From Chloroflexota bacterium (lineage in GTDB: Bacteria > Chloroflexota > Ktedonobacteria > Ktedonobacterales > Ktedonobacteraceae), in contig VBHV01000337.1 in the NCBI GenBank assembly GCA_005881995.1, positions 1-7,560 on the forward strand: 7,560 nt of DNA, read 5' to 3'. Positions 1 through 5,925 of this stretch are shown here, piece after piece (the first letter of the stretch is position 1; each line of letters opens with the position of its first letter). The translations under genes were made by a program, and so were the position numbers. The notes beneath the pieces are model-generated. The model ran no database searches and was not told where the DNA came from. It saw only the letters and a program-made list of their open reading frames with translations.

Positions 1-399
1 AACGAGCGAGAGAATCACTCCCCAGAAGATGCACAGGTGCATGATCCAGCGTAACGTGCTGCGCTTGCGGATGAATGTCTGTGCCAGCAGGTCGGTCCAC
101 CAGGCTTTCGGAATGAGCAAGCTGTAGTGCCGGAAGTTGCGCCACGAGAGAAAATTGACCCACCCGGCGCGGAAATAGCGCCATGTCGGCGGGCGACCGA
201 TCCATAGTGTATAGCGGTAGACCAGGGCCGCAAGTGCGAAGACCGAGCCAACGGCGTAACCAATCAGAGCCGCGTCGAAGTCGCGTAACCCACGCGAACC
301 GATAACAATAAGCAGTATTAGAACTGCTGCCGACAGGATAGCCAGGATTGTAGCAAGCATAGTAGGACGGCCCGTCTGGTGTTTTTTATCGCGTGCCAT
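1..399 (-). CDS. Polytopic membrane protein, NarI/HdrE-like, N-terminal part (runs off the left edge)
   Basis: An open frame of 133 codons starts at ATG 399-397 and is still open at base 1, so the C-terminus is missing. The start is well supported: AAGGAGGTG lies at 412-404, about 5 bases before the ATG. After a short basic N-terminus there are two hydrophobic segments, at residues 14-35 and 45-66. A polar, aromatic-rich stretch follows (YFRAGWVNFLSWRNF near 75-89, then IPKAWWTDLLAQTF), ending in RWIMHLCIFWGVIL at 117-130, which begins a third membrane helix. That last motif, with a histidine suited to bind haem, resembles membrane subunits of the nitrate reductase gamma / heterodisulfide reductase type, which pass electrons between quinone and an iron-sulfur partner. 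The assignment is by pattern memory, and an unrelated membrane protein remains possible. It is divergent from the epimerase gene across about 230 bases that must hold both promoters; no convincing -35/-10 pair is visible there. Confidence 0.6.
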   Translation of the reverse strand, partial: MARDKKHQTGRPTMLATILAILSAAVLILLIVIGSRGLRDFDAALIGYAVGSVFALAALVYRYTLWIGRPPTWRYFRAGWVNFLSWRNFRHYSLLIPKAWWTDLLAQTFIRKRSTLRWIMHLCIFWGVILSLV

Positions 400-629
400 T
401 GCGCACCTCCTTGCGCCTGGAAATCTAACAACTCTACTATTCCAGTACGTACGATGCACTACAATGAAATCGTAATATACAACAGTCGCATAATGCAACC
501 TCTAGAGTGCTTTCTAAGGTAGTTATCAGGCTCCTACGGCAGGATGCAAAGAGAAGGTAAATTATGCTAGAGTATTAGGAGATGGAGAACAGTGTGCTCA
601 TAAATCAGGAGAAGAAAGAACTCACCACC

Positions 630-1646
630 ATGCATATTGACGCCAAACCCATCGACCTCAAACTTAGCGTGCCGTTCCGTATTTCGCGTGGGGTACAGCA
701 AGTGGCCTCGAACGCTATTGTCCAGGTCAATCACAAAGAATATACAGGCTATGGGGAAGCCGCCCCAGACGAGTATTACGGTGAGAACGTGGAGACGGTA
801 CTTGCCTGCATCACCACATTCGCGGGAAATCTCGGCGATGATCCCTTTGTCATCGACGATATCATGCGCCACCTCGACAAGATCATCCGGCTTCATCCTT
901 CCGCAAAAGCGGCTGTGGATATGGCGCTTTACGATCTCGTGGGCAAGATGCTCAACGTGCCCCTCTACAAGTTGCTTGGGCTGAATCCGAAGCAAACGCC
1001 GTATACCTCATTTACCATCGGCATCGATACACCGACAGAGATGGCAAAAAAGGCGCTGCTGGCACAAGACTACCCCATTCTCAAAATCAAGGTTGGCACC
1101 CGGCACGATATCGAAAACCTCGAAGCTATCCGCGAGGTCTCATCGGCGATCATTCGCGTCGACGCCAATACAGGCTGGACCCCCAAAGAGGCCATCAAGA
1201 CGATCAACGCGCTGGCTCCCTATAATATCGAGTTTATTGAGCAGCCGGTTGTTGCCCACGATCTCGCAGGCCTCAAGCTTATTCGTGATAACGTACCAGT
1301 TCCCATTTTTGCCGATGAGAGCTGCGTCACAGTCGAAGATATTCCCAGGTTAGCAGGATGCGTGGATGGTGTGAATCTGAAACTGATGAAAAGTAATGGC
1401 ATAAGCAATGTGCTCAAGATGATCCACGTAGCGCGAGCGCACAACCTGCGCATCATGCTTGGCTGCATGATCGAAAGCTCGCTGGCGATCACCGCTGCCG
1501 CGCACTTGACGCCCCTGGTCGATTACGCCGACCTCGATGGCAACTTGTTGATCGACAACGACCCCTACGAGGGCGTGAGGGTGGTCAATGGCAAACTGGT
1601 GTTGCCAGACGGGCCTGGATTGGGAGTTCGAGAAGTGCGAAGCTAA
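630..1646 (+). CDS. Dipeptide epimerase (enolase superfamily, L-Ala-D/L-Glu epimerase type)
   Basis: A complete 338-residue enzyme, normal length for the family. Such enzymes abstract and return the alpha proton of the second residue of a dipeptide, classically L-Ala-D-Glu from murein recycling, in the cytoplasm with Mg2+. An N-terminal capping domain (about 1-115, with PFRISRG) is followed by the barrel. The acid-base lysines sit in KIK (K152, K154). The metal ligands are D178 (VDAN), E204 (FIEQP) and D229 (ADES). The opposite lysine is in KLMK (251-254). A DLD motif at 301-303 matches the D-x-D that holds the substrate amino group in dipeptide epimerases and separates them from muconate-type relatives. 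The exact dipeptide cannot be read. The frame stays open upstream to ATG 582 and GTG 594 (the latter with GGAG at 584-587). ATG 630 is chosen because homology begins there, although only the purine tract GAAGAAAGAA (611-620) precedes it. It is a single gene followed by a hairpin. Confidence 0.92.
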   Translation: MHIDAKPIDLKLSVPFRISRGVQQVASNAIVQVNHKEYTGYGEAAPDEYYGENVETVLACITTFAGNLGDDPFVIDDIMRHLDKIIRLHPSAKAAVDMALYDLVGKMLNVPLYKLLGLNPKQTPYTSFTIGIDTPTEMAKKALLAQDYPILKIKVGTRHDIENLEAIREVSSAIIRVDANTGWTPKEAIKTINALAPYNIEFIEQPVVAHDLAGLKLIRDNVPVPIFADESCVTVEDIPRLAGCVDGVNLKLMKSNGISNVLKMIHVARAHNLRIMLGCMIESSLAITAAAHLTPLVDYADLDGNLLIDNDPYEGVRVVNGKLVLPDGPGLGVREVRS

Positions 1647-1686
1647 TGTTCAAGAAAGGCCTTATCAAAGCATAAAAAAACACGAC

Positions 1687-1722
1687 TACCCCAGGGCACA
1701 CCTGCAAGGTCTCCCTGGGGTA
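1687..1722. terminator. Bidirectional terminator between the epimerase gene and rpsU
   Basis: TACCCCAGGG (1687-1696) pairs perfectly with CCCTGGGGTA (1713-1722). The 16-base loop contains a second small stem, ACCT-GCA-AGGT (1700-1710). On the + strand a T-rich run follows (1723-1736), and on the - strand seven T follow after six bases (complement of A 1674-1680). The hairpin lies 40 bases after the epimerase stop and 30 bases after the rpsU stop, so it can end both convergent transcripts. Confidence 0.85.
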
Positions 1723-1752
1723 TATTCGTTTCTTTTGAGTGGGTTTGTTGGC

Positions 1753-1950
1753 CTAGCTGGGTTGGCGAGTGCGGCGCTGCTTGCGGCGCTGCGCAGCTGC
1801 TTTGCGCTTGCGGCGGGCCTGGGGACTCTCATAGTGCGTGCGGCGACGCGCCTCAGAGAGAACGCCATCTTGCTGAACTTTGCGATTAAAGCGTTTGAGG
1901 GCCTGCTCAAACGAATCGCCTGGATTCACTCTCACTTCACACATAGACAT
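1753..1950 (-). CDS. rpsU: Ribosomal protein bS21
   Basis: A small, very basic protein of 65 residues, the usual size of bS21, which joins the 30S subunit near the anti-Shine-Dalgarno end of 16S rRNA and helps initiation. The N-terminal CEVRVNPGDSFEQALKRF and the following FNRKVQQDGVL and RRRTHYESP segments match the family in order. The C-terminus is an Arg/Lys-rich tail. The start is ATG 1950-1948, whose A is also the last base of the upstream gene's TAA stop (1952-1950). No Shine-Dalgarno sequence precedes it: the nearest bases are GATCGCGTTGGTA. Translation therefore probably depends on ribosomes arriving from the zinc-ribbon gene. TTG 1956 or ATG 1944 could also serve as start. The stop is TAG at 1755-1753, 30 bases before the terminator hairpin. 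Confidence 0.93.
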   Translation of the reverse strand: MSMCEVRVNPGDSFEQALKRFNRKVQQDGVLSEARRRTHYESPQARRKRKAAAQRRKQRRTRQPS

Positions 1951-2288
1951 TACCAACGCGATCTACGGTCACTACTTCGGTCAGACCTCTGGGGTTGATA
2001 GCAATCACTGCAATAGACGGGTTTGTCGCCTCGGGGCTGGAATGGCACCTGAGCCTCGTTGCCACAGTTCGAACAAATAGCGGTGTACATCTGGCGAGGT
2101 TCGCGAGGGCCACTGTTGCGGCTGCCATACCCGCCACCGGATTGCCCCTTACGCGCCGCCCGGCATGAGGGACAACGAGTCGGTGCATTAGTCAAATTAT
2201 GACTTGCGTAAAATTCCTGCTCACCTACGGTGAAAGTAAATTCCTGATTGCAATCGCGACAATACAGGGTCTGATCACTCAATGACAT
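1950..2288 (-). CDS. Small protein with two zinc ribbons (CxxC-x17-CxxC family)
   Basis: A cytoplasmic protein of 112 residues with eight paired cysteines. The first ribbon is C10-x2-C13 and C39-x2-C42, with the conserved EFTFTVGEQEFY between; this is the pattern of the 'probable zinc-ribbon' family that includes zf_Tbcl. A Gly/Arg-rich linker (about 46-66) follows. The second ribbon is C72-x2-C75, exactly 17 residues, then C93-x2-C96. The tail is Arg/Ser-rich and basic, which would suit RNA binding, but no activity is known to me. The start at ATG 2288 is chosen because GAGAGA (2298-2293) precedes it by four bases and the conserved part begins there; the frame also stays open back to 2372. 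Its stop overlaps the rpsU start by one base, so the two are co-transcribed and probably translationally coupled. A possible -10 box TATACT lies at 2399-2394, without a good -35. Confidence 0.9.
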   Translation of the reverse strand: MSLSDQTLYCRDCNQEFTFTVGEQEFYASHNLTNAPTRCPSCRAARKGQSGGGYGSRNSGPREPRQMYTAICSNCGNEAQVPFQPRGDKPVYCSDCYQPQRSDRSSDRRSRW

Positions 2289-2520
2289 GTTTTCTCTCGA
2301 TTTCTGGATGTGATTCCAACAACTTCTCGTGTATCGCGCGCTCGCAACCAGGAACAGACATTTCCAGGCCACAAGACACCATACAACGCCAGGAGTATAT
2401 CATACCTTGTTGCAAAATGCACTAGTTCTTTTGACAAATTTCTTACATATTAAGCTAATTACGTCAAAGATGTTTGCATGGTTCTATAATTGATATGCCA
2501 AGAACTGGCAGGCGTCTCGA

Positions 2521-2880
2521 CTAACCAAGCTTATAAGTCACAAGTCCTTTAGCAACAACGCTCCCCGAAGCGCCCTTGACCTCGACATCAAGATAGACCA
2601 GGTTGCGACCACGACGCAGCACACGAGCGACGGCCTGGAGATCCTCTTTCTCAGCAGCCGTGAGATAGGCCACCGTAAGATTGACGGTCGTACCACGCGC
2701 TTTCGCCGGGACCTCTACATCCGACCAGGCCGCGACCATGGCCGCGGTATCAATAAGCGAAGCAATTGCCCCACCATGCACGACGGTTCCAATGGTAACA
2801 AGCGAGTTGGCGAATGGAAGGGTCAGTGTCGCCACTCCTGGCTGTATCTCGGTGAGAAAACCGACGAATGAAATCCGCAC
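2521..2880 (-). CDS. PaaI-family hotdog thioesterase, 5' end frameshifted
   Basis: An open frame of 119 residues from GTG 2880 covers nearly a whole hotdog domain. Members hydrolyse acyl-CoA thioesters, often phenylacetyl or other aryl-CoA, as cytoplasmic oligomers. The signature is VVHGGAIASLIDTA (33-46): the HGG loop (H35-G37) and the acidic residue D44, which lies where PaaI-type enzymes have their catalytic Asp. The central TTVNLTVAYLTAA strand (64-76) and the VLRRGRNLVYLDVEV strand (88-102) follow, and the protein ends in the usual VAKGLVTYKL. No ribosome binding site precedes GTG 2880. A perfect one lies 31 bases further up, in another frame (see next entry), so the original gene started at 2911 and has since gained or lost bases. 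The remaining frame keeps the catalytic core, but whether it is still translated is uncertain. The substrate is unknown. It is separated from the zinc-ribbon gene by 232 bases, so probably not in its operon. Confidence 0.85.
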   Translation of the reverse strand: MRISFVGFLTEIQPGVATLTLPFANSLVTIGTVVHGGAIASLIDTAAMVAAWSDVEVPAKARGTTVNLTVAYLTAAEKEDLQAVARVLRRGRNLVYLDVEVKGASGSVVAKGLVTYKLG

Positions 2881-2923
2881 CAGAGAGAGGATGTTCCATT
2901 GGAGTACTCATGCAATATCTCCT
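2864..2923 (-). other. Detached ribosome binding site and first codons of the thioesterase gene
   Basis: AGGAG (2923-2919) lies seven bases before ATG 2911-2909, the best start signal near this gene. From there the frame reads MSTPMEHPLSGADFIR, a typical opening for PaaI-like thioesterases, down to about 2864. It then runs out of homology (RFSHRD...), while the next frame resumes it as FVGFLTEIQPG. A net +1 (or -2) change between about 2872 and 2862 would explain this. It could be a real mutation or a sequencing error. Confidence 0.7.
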
Positions 2924-3131
2924 GACATGACTCGTGAACGAACTATAGGCATCAATCCATACAGGATAGGCTTCATCCTACCCCAAAACTATCGTCAATT
3001 GAAAGAACATGCTCGCATGCTAAACACGGCCAGGCCTCGCTATCCCATTAGCGTCAAGTGAAGGTCAAGAAGCAACGGTTGGGTTTGGCGTAGGGACAAG
3101 GGGTGGTGTTAGGCAGCAAGGGGGTCGAAAG

Positions 3132-3156
3132 AGTGTGCAACTCCCGCCCATTTTGC
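3132..3156 (+). repeat. 25-bp direct repeat, copy 1
   Basis: It starts AGTGTGCAA and ends CCATTTTGC. It matches copy 2 (3206-3230) at 22 of 25 positions, with differences at positions 10, 12 and 17. The two copies are in the same orientation, 74 bases apart start to start. Confidence 0.7.
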
Positions 3157-3205
3157 GCGTGCTGTTATGCAATACACTGAAAGCCTATATTGATAAAGTT
3201 GAGAT

Positions 3206-3230
3206 AGTGTGCAAATACCGCGCATTTTGC
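3206..3230 (+). repeat. 25-bp direct repeat, copy 2, overlapping a small hairpin
   Basis: It starts AGTGTGCAA and ends GCATTTTGC. Its middle and right side also form a hairpin: AATACCG pairs with CGGTATT (about 3214-3238) across an 11-base loop, followed by ATTTTTG. The hairpin could act as a weak + strand terminator, but no + strand gene precedes it. Confidence 0.65.
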
Positions 3231-3477
3231 TCGGTATTATTTTTGTATGGTTGAGCTTTACGCTGCAAGCGTGAGGAGGTGGGAGCGTTGGAAACGGGTG
3301 AGGGTGCGTGTGGCTGGTCATGGTGAGCTTCCTTTCTGGAAGAGAAGAGTGGATGGGTAGGGGGCGCGCAGGCTCTACTACGAGTATAGCTGGTGGGGAA
3401 AATGATGGCTGCTGACCTGTCTGGGTGAGACTGACAAAGGCAGGGCCTGTGAAAGATGGCCGGGGCGACCGCCAGGG

Positions 3478-3734
3478 CTTACACAGGGAGGTTTTTAGCC
3501 GTGTGTAGGGACAGGGAGAAGTGTGGATGAGGGGAGGGGGTCTTGTGCCTGTCCTCAATGGGGGAGCCTCGGCACCTACCCGGCCGACCAACGAGGCTGC
3601 GCTCTACTGCTCCGCAGTCAGGTCGGTCGAGAGGAGAAGGACGAGGACAAGCACAAGGCCCCCTCCCTTCCACTCCGCGGCCCCTTGTCCCTACACCTTT
3701 GGAGGCCACCCCCCCCCAAATCTACCTGTGTAAG
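3478..3734. repeat. 257-bp fold-back (MITE-like) element or structured RNA
   Basis: The ends are perfect 10-bp inverted repeats: CTTACACAGG (3478-3487) and CCTGTGTAAG (3725-3734). Five of the next seven positions also match. Inside lies a second, longer inverted repeat: 3503-3556 against the reverse complement of 3643-3696, aligned without gaps over 54 bases with 43 identities. The best blocks are GTGTAGGGACA and the 16 bases around CTTGTGC. The central 86 bases can fold further (AGCCTCG 3565-3571 with CGAGGCT 3592-3598; CTGCG with CGCAG). There is no gene inside. This is the shape of a non-autonomous transposon remnant or a large structured RNA. No clear target duplication flanks it, so its nature is inference. 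Confidence 0.6.
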
Positions 3735-3854
3735 GGTGGCTCCGGTACTGAACTGGCTGGCGTCGCTGCCAAAGAGGGTGCTGGATGCAAGGCCCTCGTT
3801 GTGGGCGTGGTATGCCTCGGCGTTATCGATGACCAGCCACCTGCTACTCTGCAT
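3726..3854 (-). pseudogene. Coding-like fragment of unknown family
   Basis: From ATG 3854 the - strand reads 43 codons with strong G/C preference at third positions. The composition is balanced, including RWLVIDNAEAYHAHNEGL and FGSDASQF, unlike the low-complexity frames around it. The reading enters the right end of the fold-back element (…ATLTQ) and then dissolves into a poly-Gly run from the nine C. An in-frame TGA lies upstream and no good ribosome binding site precedes the ATG. I do not recognise the family. It may be the 5' piece of a gene interrupted by the element, or a chance frame. Confidence 0.3.
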
Positions 3855-3932
3855 CTTTTCGTAACAAATCCGTCATACTTCCTCTACACCTCTCAGTCAT
3901 ACTTTAAGTGCGGTCTCATACAGGACCCCTAG

Positions 3933-3954
3933 TACTAGTTTGCATTGCGAAATG
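3933..3954 (+). repeat. Left terminal inverted repeat of the insertion sequence
   Basis: It begins TACTAGTTTG and ends TTGCGAAATG. It pairs with the right end at 18 of 22 positions. The tetranucleotide CTAG lies just outside. Confidence 0.8.
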
Positions 3955-4036
3955 AATAAGCGGGCTTGAGAAGAGGGTTTAGAGCAAGCTATCGGTGATT
4001 GAGTGGATGAGTTTTCCTTTGATGGGAAGTTTCGGC

Positions 4037-5416
4037 TTACTTTGCCAAGGCGATGCGGCGCAGGTTGCTGGCGATCAGCCCCAGGCCCAGCCACCGCTCC
4101 ATCCCGTCAAGCCCGTGGTAGCGACTTGTGCGCCACCCATAGTCGCGTCGCAGGCTGGCGATTCTCCCCTCGATGCCCGCACGCCAGCGATACCCGCGTT
4201 TCCAGCGGCGCGTGTGTTCCAGTGCTTTGCGTTCCTCGGAAAGCTTGCCCGAGGCTGGGATGGCCACCCGCTTGACTCCGGCGGCTTTGAGCTTTTCCTC
4301 CGTGTCCGCCGAATGCACGCCTCGGTCGCCCGCCACCAGACCCGGCGGATGTGCAAAGAGGGCACAGTGGTGTGCCACCGCCGCCACCGCTTGCCCATGT
4401 TCGGTGGGGTGCTCCAGGATCTGGTAGCGCGTCACGATGCCACCTTCCACCTCATCGAGGATGACCTGTCGACCAAATTCGACCAGTGCACCGCCTTTAT
4501 GGCGGGGAATGGCACGGGTATGGGGCTCAAAGAGGCTGAGCACTTTCTGCTCCGAGGCCATCTTCTTGCCCTCCAACACGCGCCTGCGCGTCTGGGTGAT
4601 CACCCGCTTCACCAGCGGCAACACCTCTGTGGCCTGGCGCAGAAGACGCTTGGCCTGCTGTCCTGTCTGCCCAGCCAGAGCCGCCATCACCTGCTGACTT
4701 TGCCGCACCATGTGCTCGGTCGTTTCAAGCAGTTTCTGATAGAGTTCCTTTTGCTGCGCCTCTTTGTCCTCGGCTTTGCGCCGCAGTTGCCGGTGGAGCG
4801 TTTGGGCCACCTGTCGGGCCGTGCGTAGCCGAGAACGGCAGGTCTGCTGCACGTTGGTGATGCGATCCTTGACCAGCCCTTTGGCGCGCTGTACGAAGCG
4901 GGAGAGCACGCGCACACTGTCGACGAGCAAGCCGCTATCGGTGGGATGATGGATCTCGGTCTGGACACAGGTGGCGTCCAGCCGCAGCTTGCGCCCCTTG
5001 CTGACGCGGGCCTGCCTGGCCAACTGCACGACGCGATCATTGAGGGCGTGCAGCGTTTCGGGTTGCAGGGTATTGGCCCAGCGCAGCAGTGTCGTGTCAT
5101 CAGGTACCGGGGCCCAATACAGGCGGCAGAACCAGCGCAGGATCAGGTTTTGGTCTACCTGCTCTTCGGTTTCCTGATAACTCCACTGATACAGATGCTT
5201 GAGAATGAGCATGCGCAGAAGCACCTCGACTGGCGTGGAGTGTCGCCCATGCGCCAGGGTGAAGCGATATCGTTGCCCGAAATCGGCACGGATCTGCTGG
5301 TAGAGTTCATCATCCTCCAGCAGCCGATCCAATTGCTTGAGCACTGGGTCGATGCGCTGGGCCATCTGCGGCACCCGTGCAAACACATCTTCACTTTCGT
5401 AGCGGTCAACCAGCAT
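4037..5416 (-). CDS. DDE transposase with DUF772 N-terminal domain
   Basis: A 459-residue, apparently full-length transposase that cuts and joins the ends of its own element. The start at ATG 5416 has AGGAGGG (5430-5424) seven bases upstream. The N-terminal DUF772 domain covers about 35-115 (RHSTPVEVLLRMLILKHLY, VPDDTTLLRWANTL). The RNase-H-like catalytic core shows D147 in LRLDAT, D364 in VAGDRGVHS and E416 in GIEGRIASLRRDYGW, the three acidic residues expected. Between them is a long helical, Gln/Arg-rich insertion (about 180-290), and then KGGALVEFGRQVIL. The C-terminus GLGLIASNLRRIA is typical of the IS5-like group. I assign it to the IS5/ISNCY type; the exact ISfinder family needs an end comparison. 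All three catalytic positions are present, so it is probably active. Confidence 0.95.
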   Translation of the reverse strand: MLVDRYESEDVFARVPQMAQRIDPVLKQLDRLLEDDELYQQIRADFGQRYRFTLAHGRHSTPVEVLLRMLILKHLYQWSYQETEEQVDQNLILRWFCRLYWAPVPDDTTLLRWANTLQPETLHALNDRVVQLARQARVSKGRKLRLDATCVQTEIHHPTDSGLLVDSVRVLSRFVQRAKGLVKDRITNVQQTCRSRLRTARQVAQTLHRQLRRKAEDKEAQQKELYQKLLETTEHMVRQSQQVMAALAGQTGQQAKRLLRQATEVLPLVKRVITQTRRRVLEGKKMASEQKVLSLFEPHTRAIPRHKGGALVEFGRQVILDEVEGGIVTRYQILEHPTEHGQAVAAVAHHCALFAHPPGLVAGDRGVHSADTEEKLKAAGVKRVAIPASGKLSEERKALEHTRRWKRGYRWRAGIEGRIASLRRDYGWRTSRYHGLDGMERWLGLGLIASNLRRIALAK

Positions 5417-5699
5417 TGCGTATCCCTCCTGTATGCCAGGCCTGTATGTCTGTTCCCTTCATGTTTTTCACGTTGCTTGTCTGCAAGGCGCTTCACCCGT
5501 CTCTTGCATCACAGAGAGTGCCAGGAGTTTGCCCTGCAAAATGTTGGATGGGCCTCTTGCACAACGTGGGTTCATAGCCATTCAAGTCTAGCTGCAAGAA
5601 AGTGGATGCTCCCGCTTCTGGAGTGGCTCAAAATGGCTCAGCTCCGTCTAGTCAGTTTTTGCACAGGGGAATTGGCTTCTGGAGGGGGCTCACGGCCTC

Positions 5700-5721
5700 C
5701 ATTTCGCACCACAAACTAGTT
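5700..5721 (-). repeat. Right terminal inverted repeat of the insertion sequence
   Basis: Read on the - strand it begins AACTAGTTTG and ends TGCGAAATG. It mirrors the left end at 3933-3954 with four differences. CTAG follows at 5722-5725. Confidence 0.8.
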
Positions 5722-5749
5722 CTAGAAAATAGATCAAAACGGGCTTACA

Positions 5750-5766
5750 CAAATATTGCATATTTG
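5750..5766. repeat. Perfect short palindrome upstream of tnpB
   Basis: CAAATAT and ATATTTG flank the loop TGC. The hairpin lies 176 bases before the tnpB start and 25 bases beyond the insertion-sequence end. Subterminal hairpins of this kind are where IS200/IS605-type TnpA binds, so it could mark the left end of the tnpB element. An AT-rich operator is equally possible. Confidence 0.4.
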
Positions 5767-5925
5767 CGCAACTTACTCTTTTCGGCTACGGCTCCATTTA
5801 CAGAAGGTCGAGCAGGAAAGCCCCCGTCTTTCAAGCGAAGGATGAACCGCCGCTCCTTATTCGGGGAAGGGGTCGGGGGTACATTTACACATGTCCGACA
5901 TAGAAAAAGAATACAGGGAGAGGCG

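Larger units (their letters stand above)
2930..3928. other. About 1 kb without a convincing gene; repeat-bearing intergenic DNA
   Basis: Open frames here have low-complexity Pro/Arg/Gly-rich translations and no recognisable domain. The stretch holds two 25-bp direct repeats (3132, 3206), three copies of GTAGGGACA (3090, 3504 and, inverted, near 3687), a 257-bp fold-back element, a run of nine C (3709-3717) and one coding-like fragment on the - strand. The insertion sequence at 3933 abuts it on the right. Confidence 0.6.
3933..5721 (-). mobile_element. Complete insertion sequence, IS5/ISNCY-like (DUF772-DDE)
   Basis: A 1,789-bp element with one intact transposase gene on the - strand. The outer 22 bases of the two ends match as inverted repeats at 18 positions: the left begins TACTAGTTTG and the right, reversed, AACTAGTTTG; both then share TGCGAAATG after three differing bases. 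Directly outside each end is CTAG (3929-3932 and 5722-5725), consistent with a 4-bp target duplication of the kind made by IS5-type elements (YTAR targets). Because CTAG is also a palindrome, it could alternatively be part of longer ends. There is an unusually long leader of about 300 bases between the transposase start and the right end. An intact gene, good ribosome binding site and matched ends suggest a recent arrival. Confidence 0.85.

Noticed and set aside
567..995. 142-codon - strand open frame
   Set aside because: It is a shadow of the epimerase gene, which has all catalytic motifs on the + strand.
2431..2460. TTGACA on the + strand with CTAATT 18 bases on
   Set aside because: It looks like a promoter but drives no + strand gene; the next gene is on the - strand, and the region is simply AT-rich.
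2496..2510. TGCCA…TGGCA hairpin after the thioesterase gene
   Set aside because: A stem of only five pairs with no T-run; too weak to call a terminator.
3132..3230. The 25-bp repeats as a minimal CRISPR array
   Set aside because: Only two copies with three mismatches, a 49-base gap and no cas gene.
3109..3591. 160-codon open frame on the - strand, including an AGGAAG…ATG at 3333
   Set aside because: Pro/His-rich, low-complexity translation with no domain. It runs through both 25-bp direct repeats and one arm of the fold-back element, as expected of non-coding DNA.
3543..3932. 129-codon open frame on the + strand
   Set aside because: It crosses the fold-back element and the nine-C run, has no ribosome binding site and no recognisable motif.
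3995..4828. 277-codon + strand open frame
   Set aside because: It is antisense to the transposase gene; its length reflects the GC-rich codon bias of the real gene.
4946..5719. 257-codon + strand open frame
   Set aside because: It is antisense to the transposase start and leader and has no protein-like domain.
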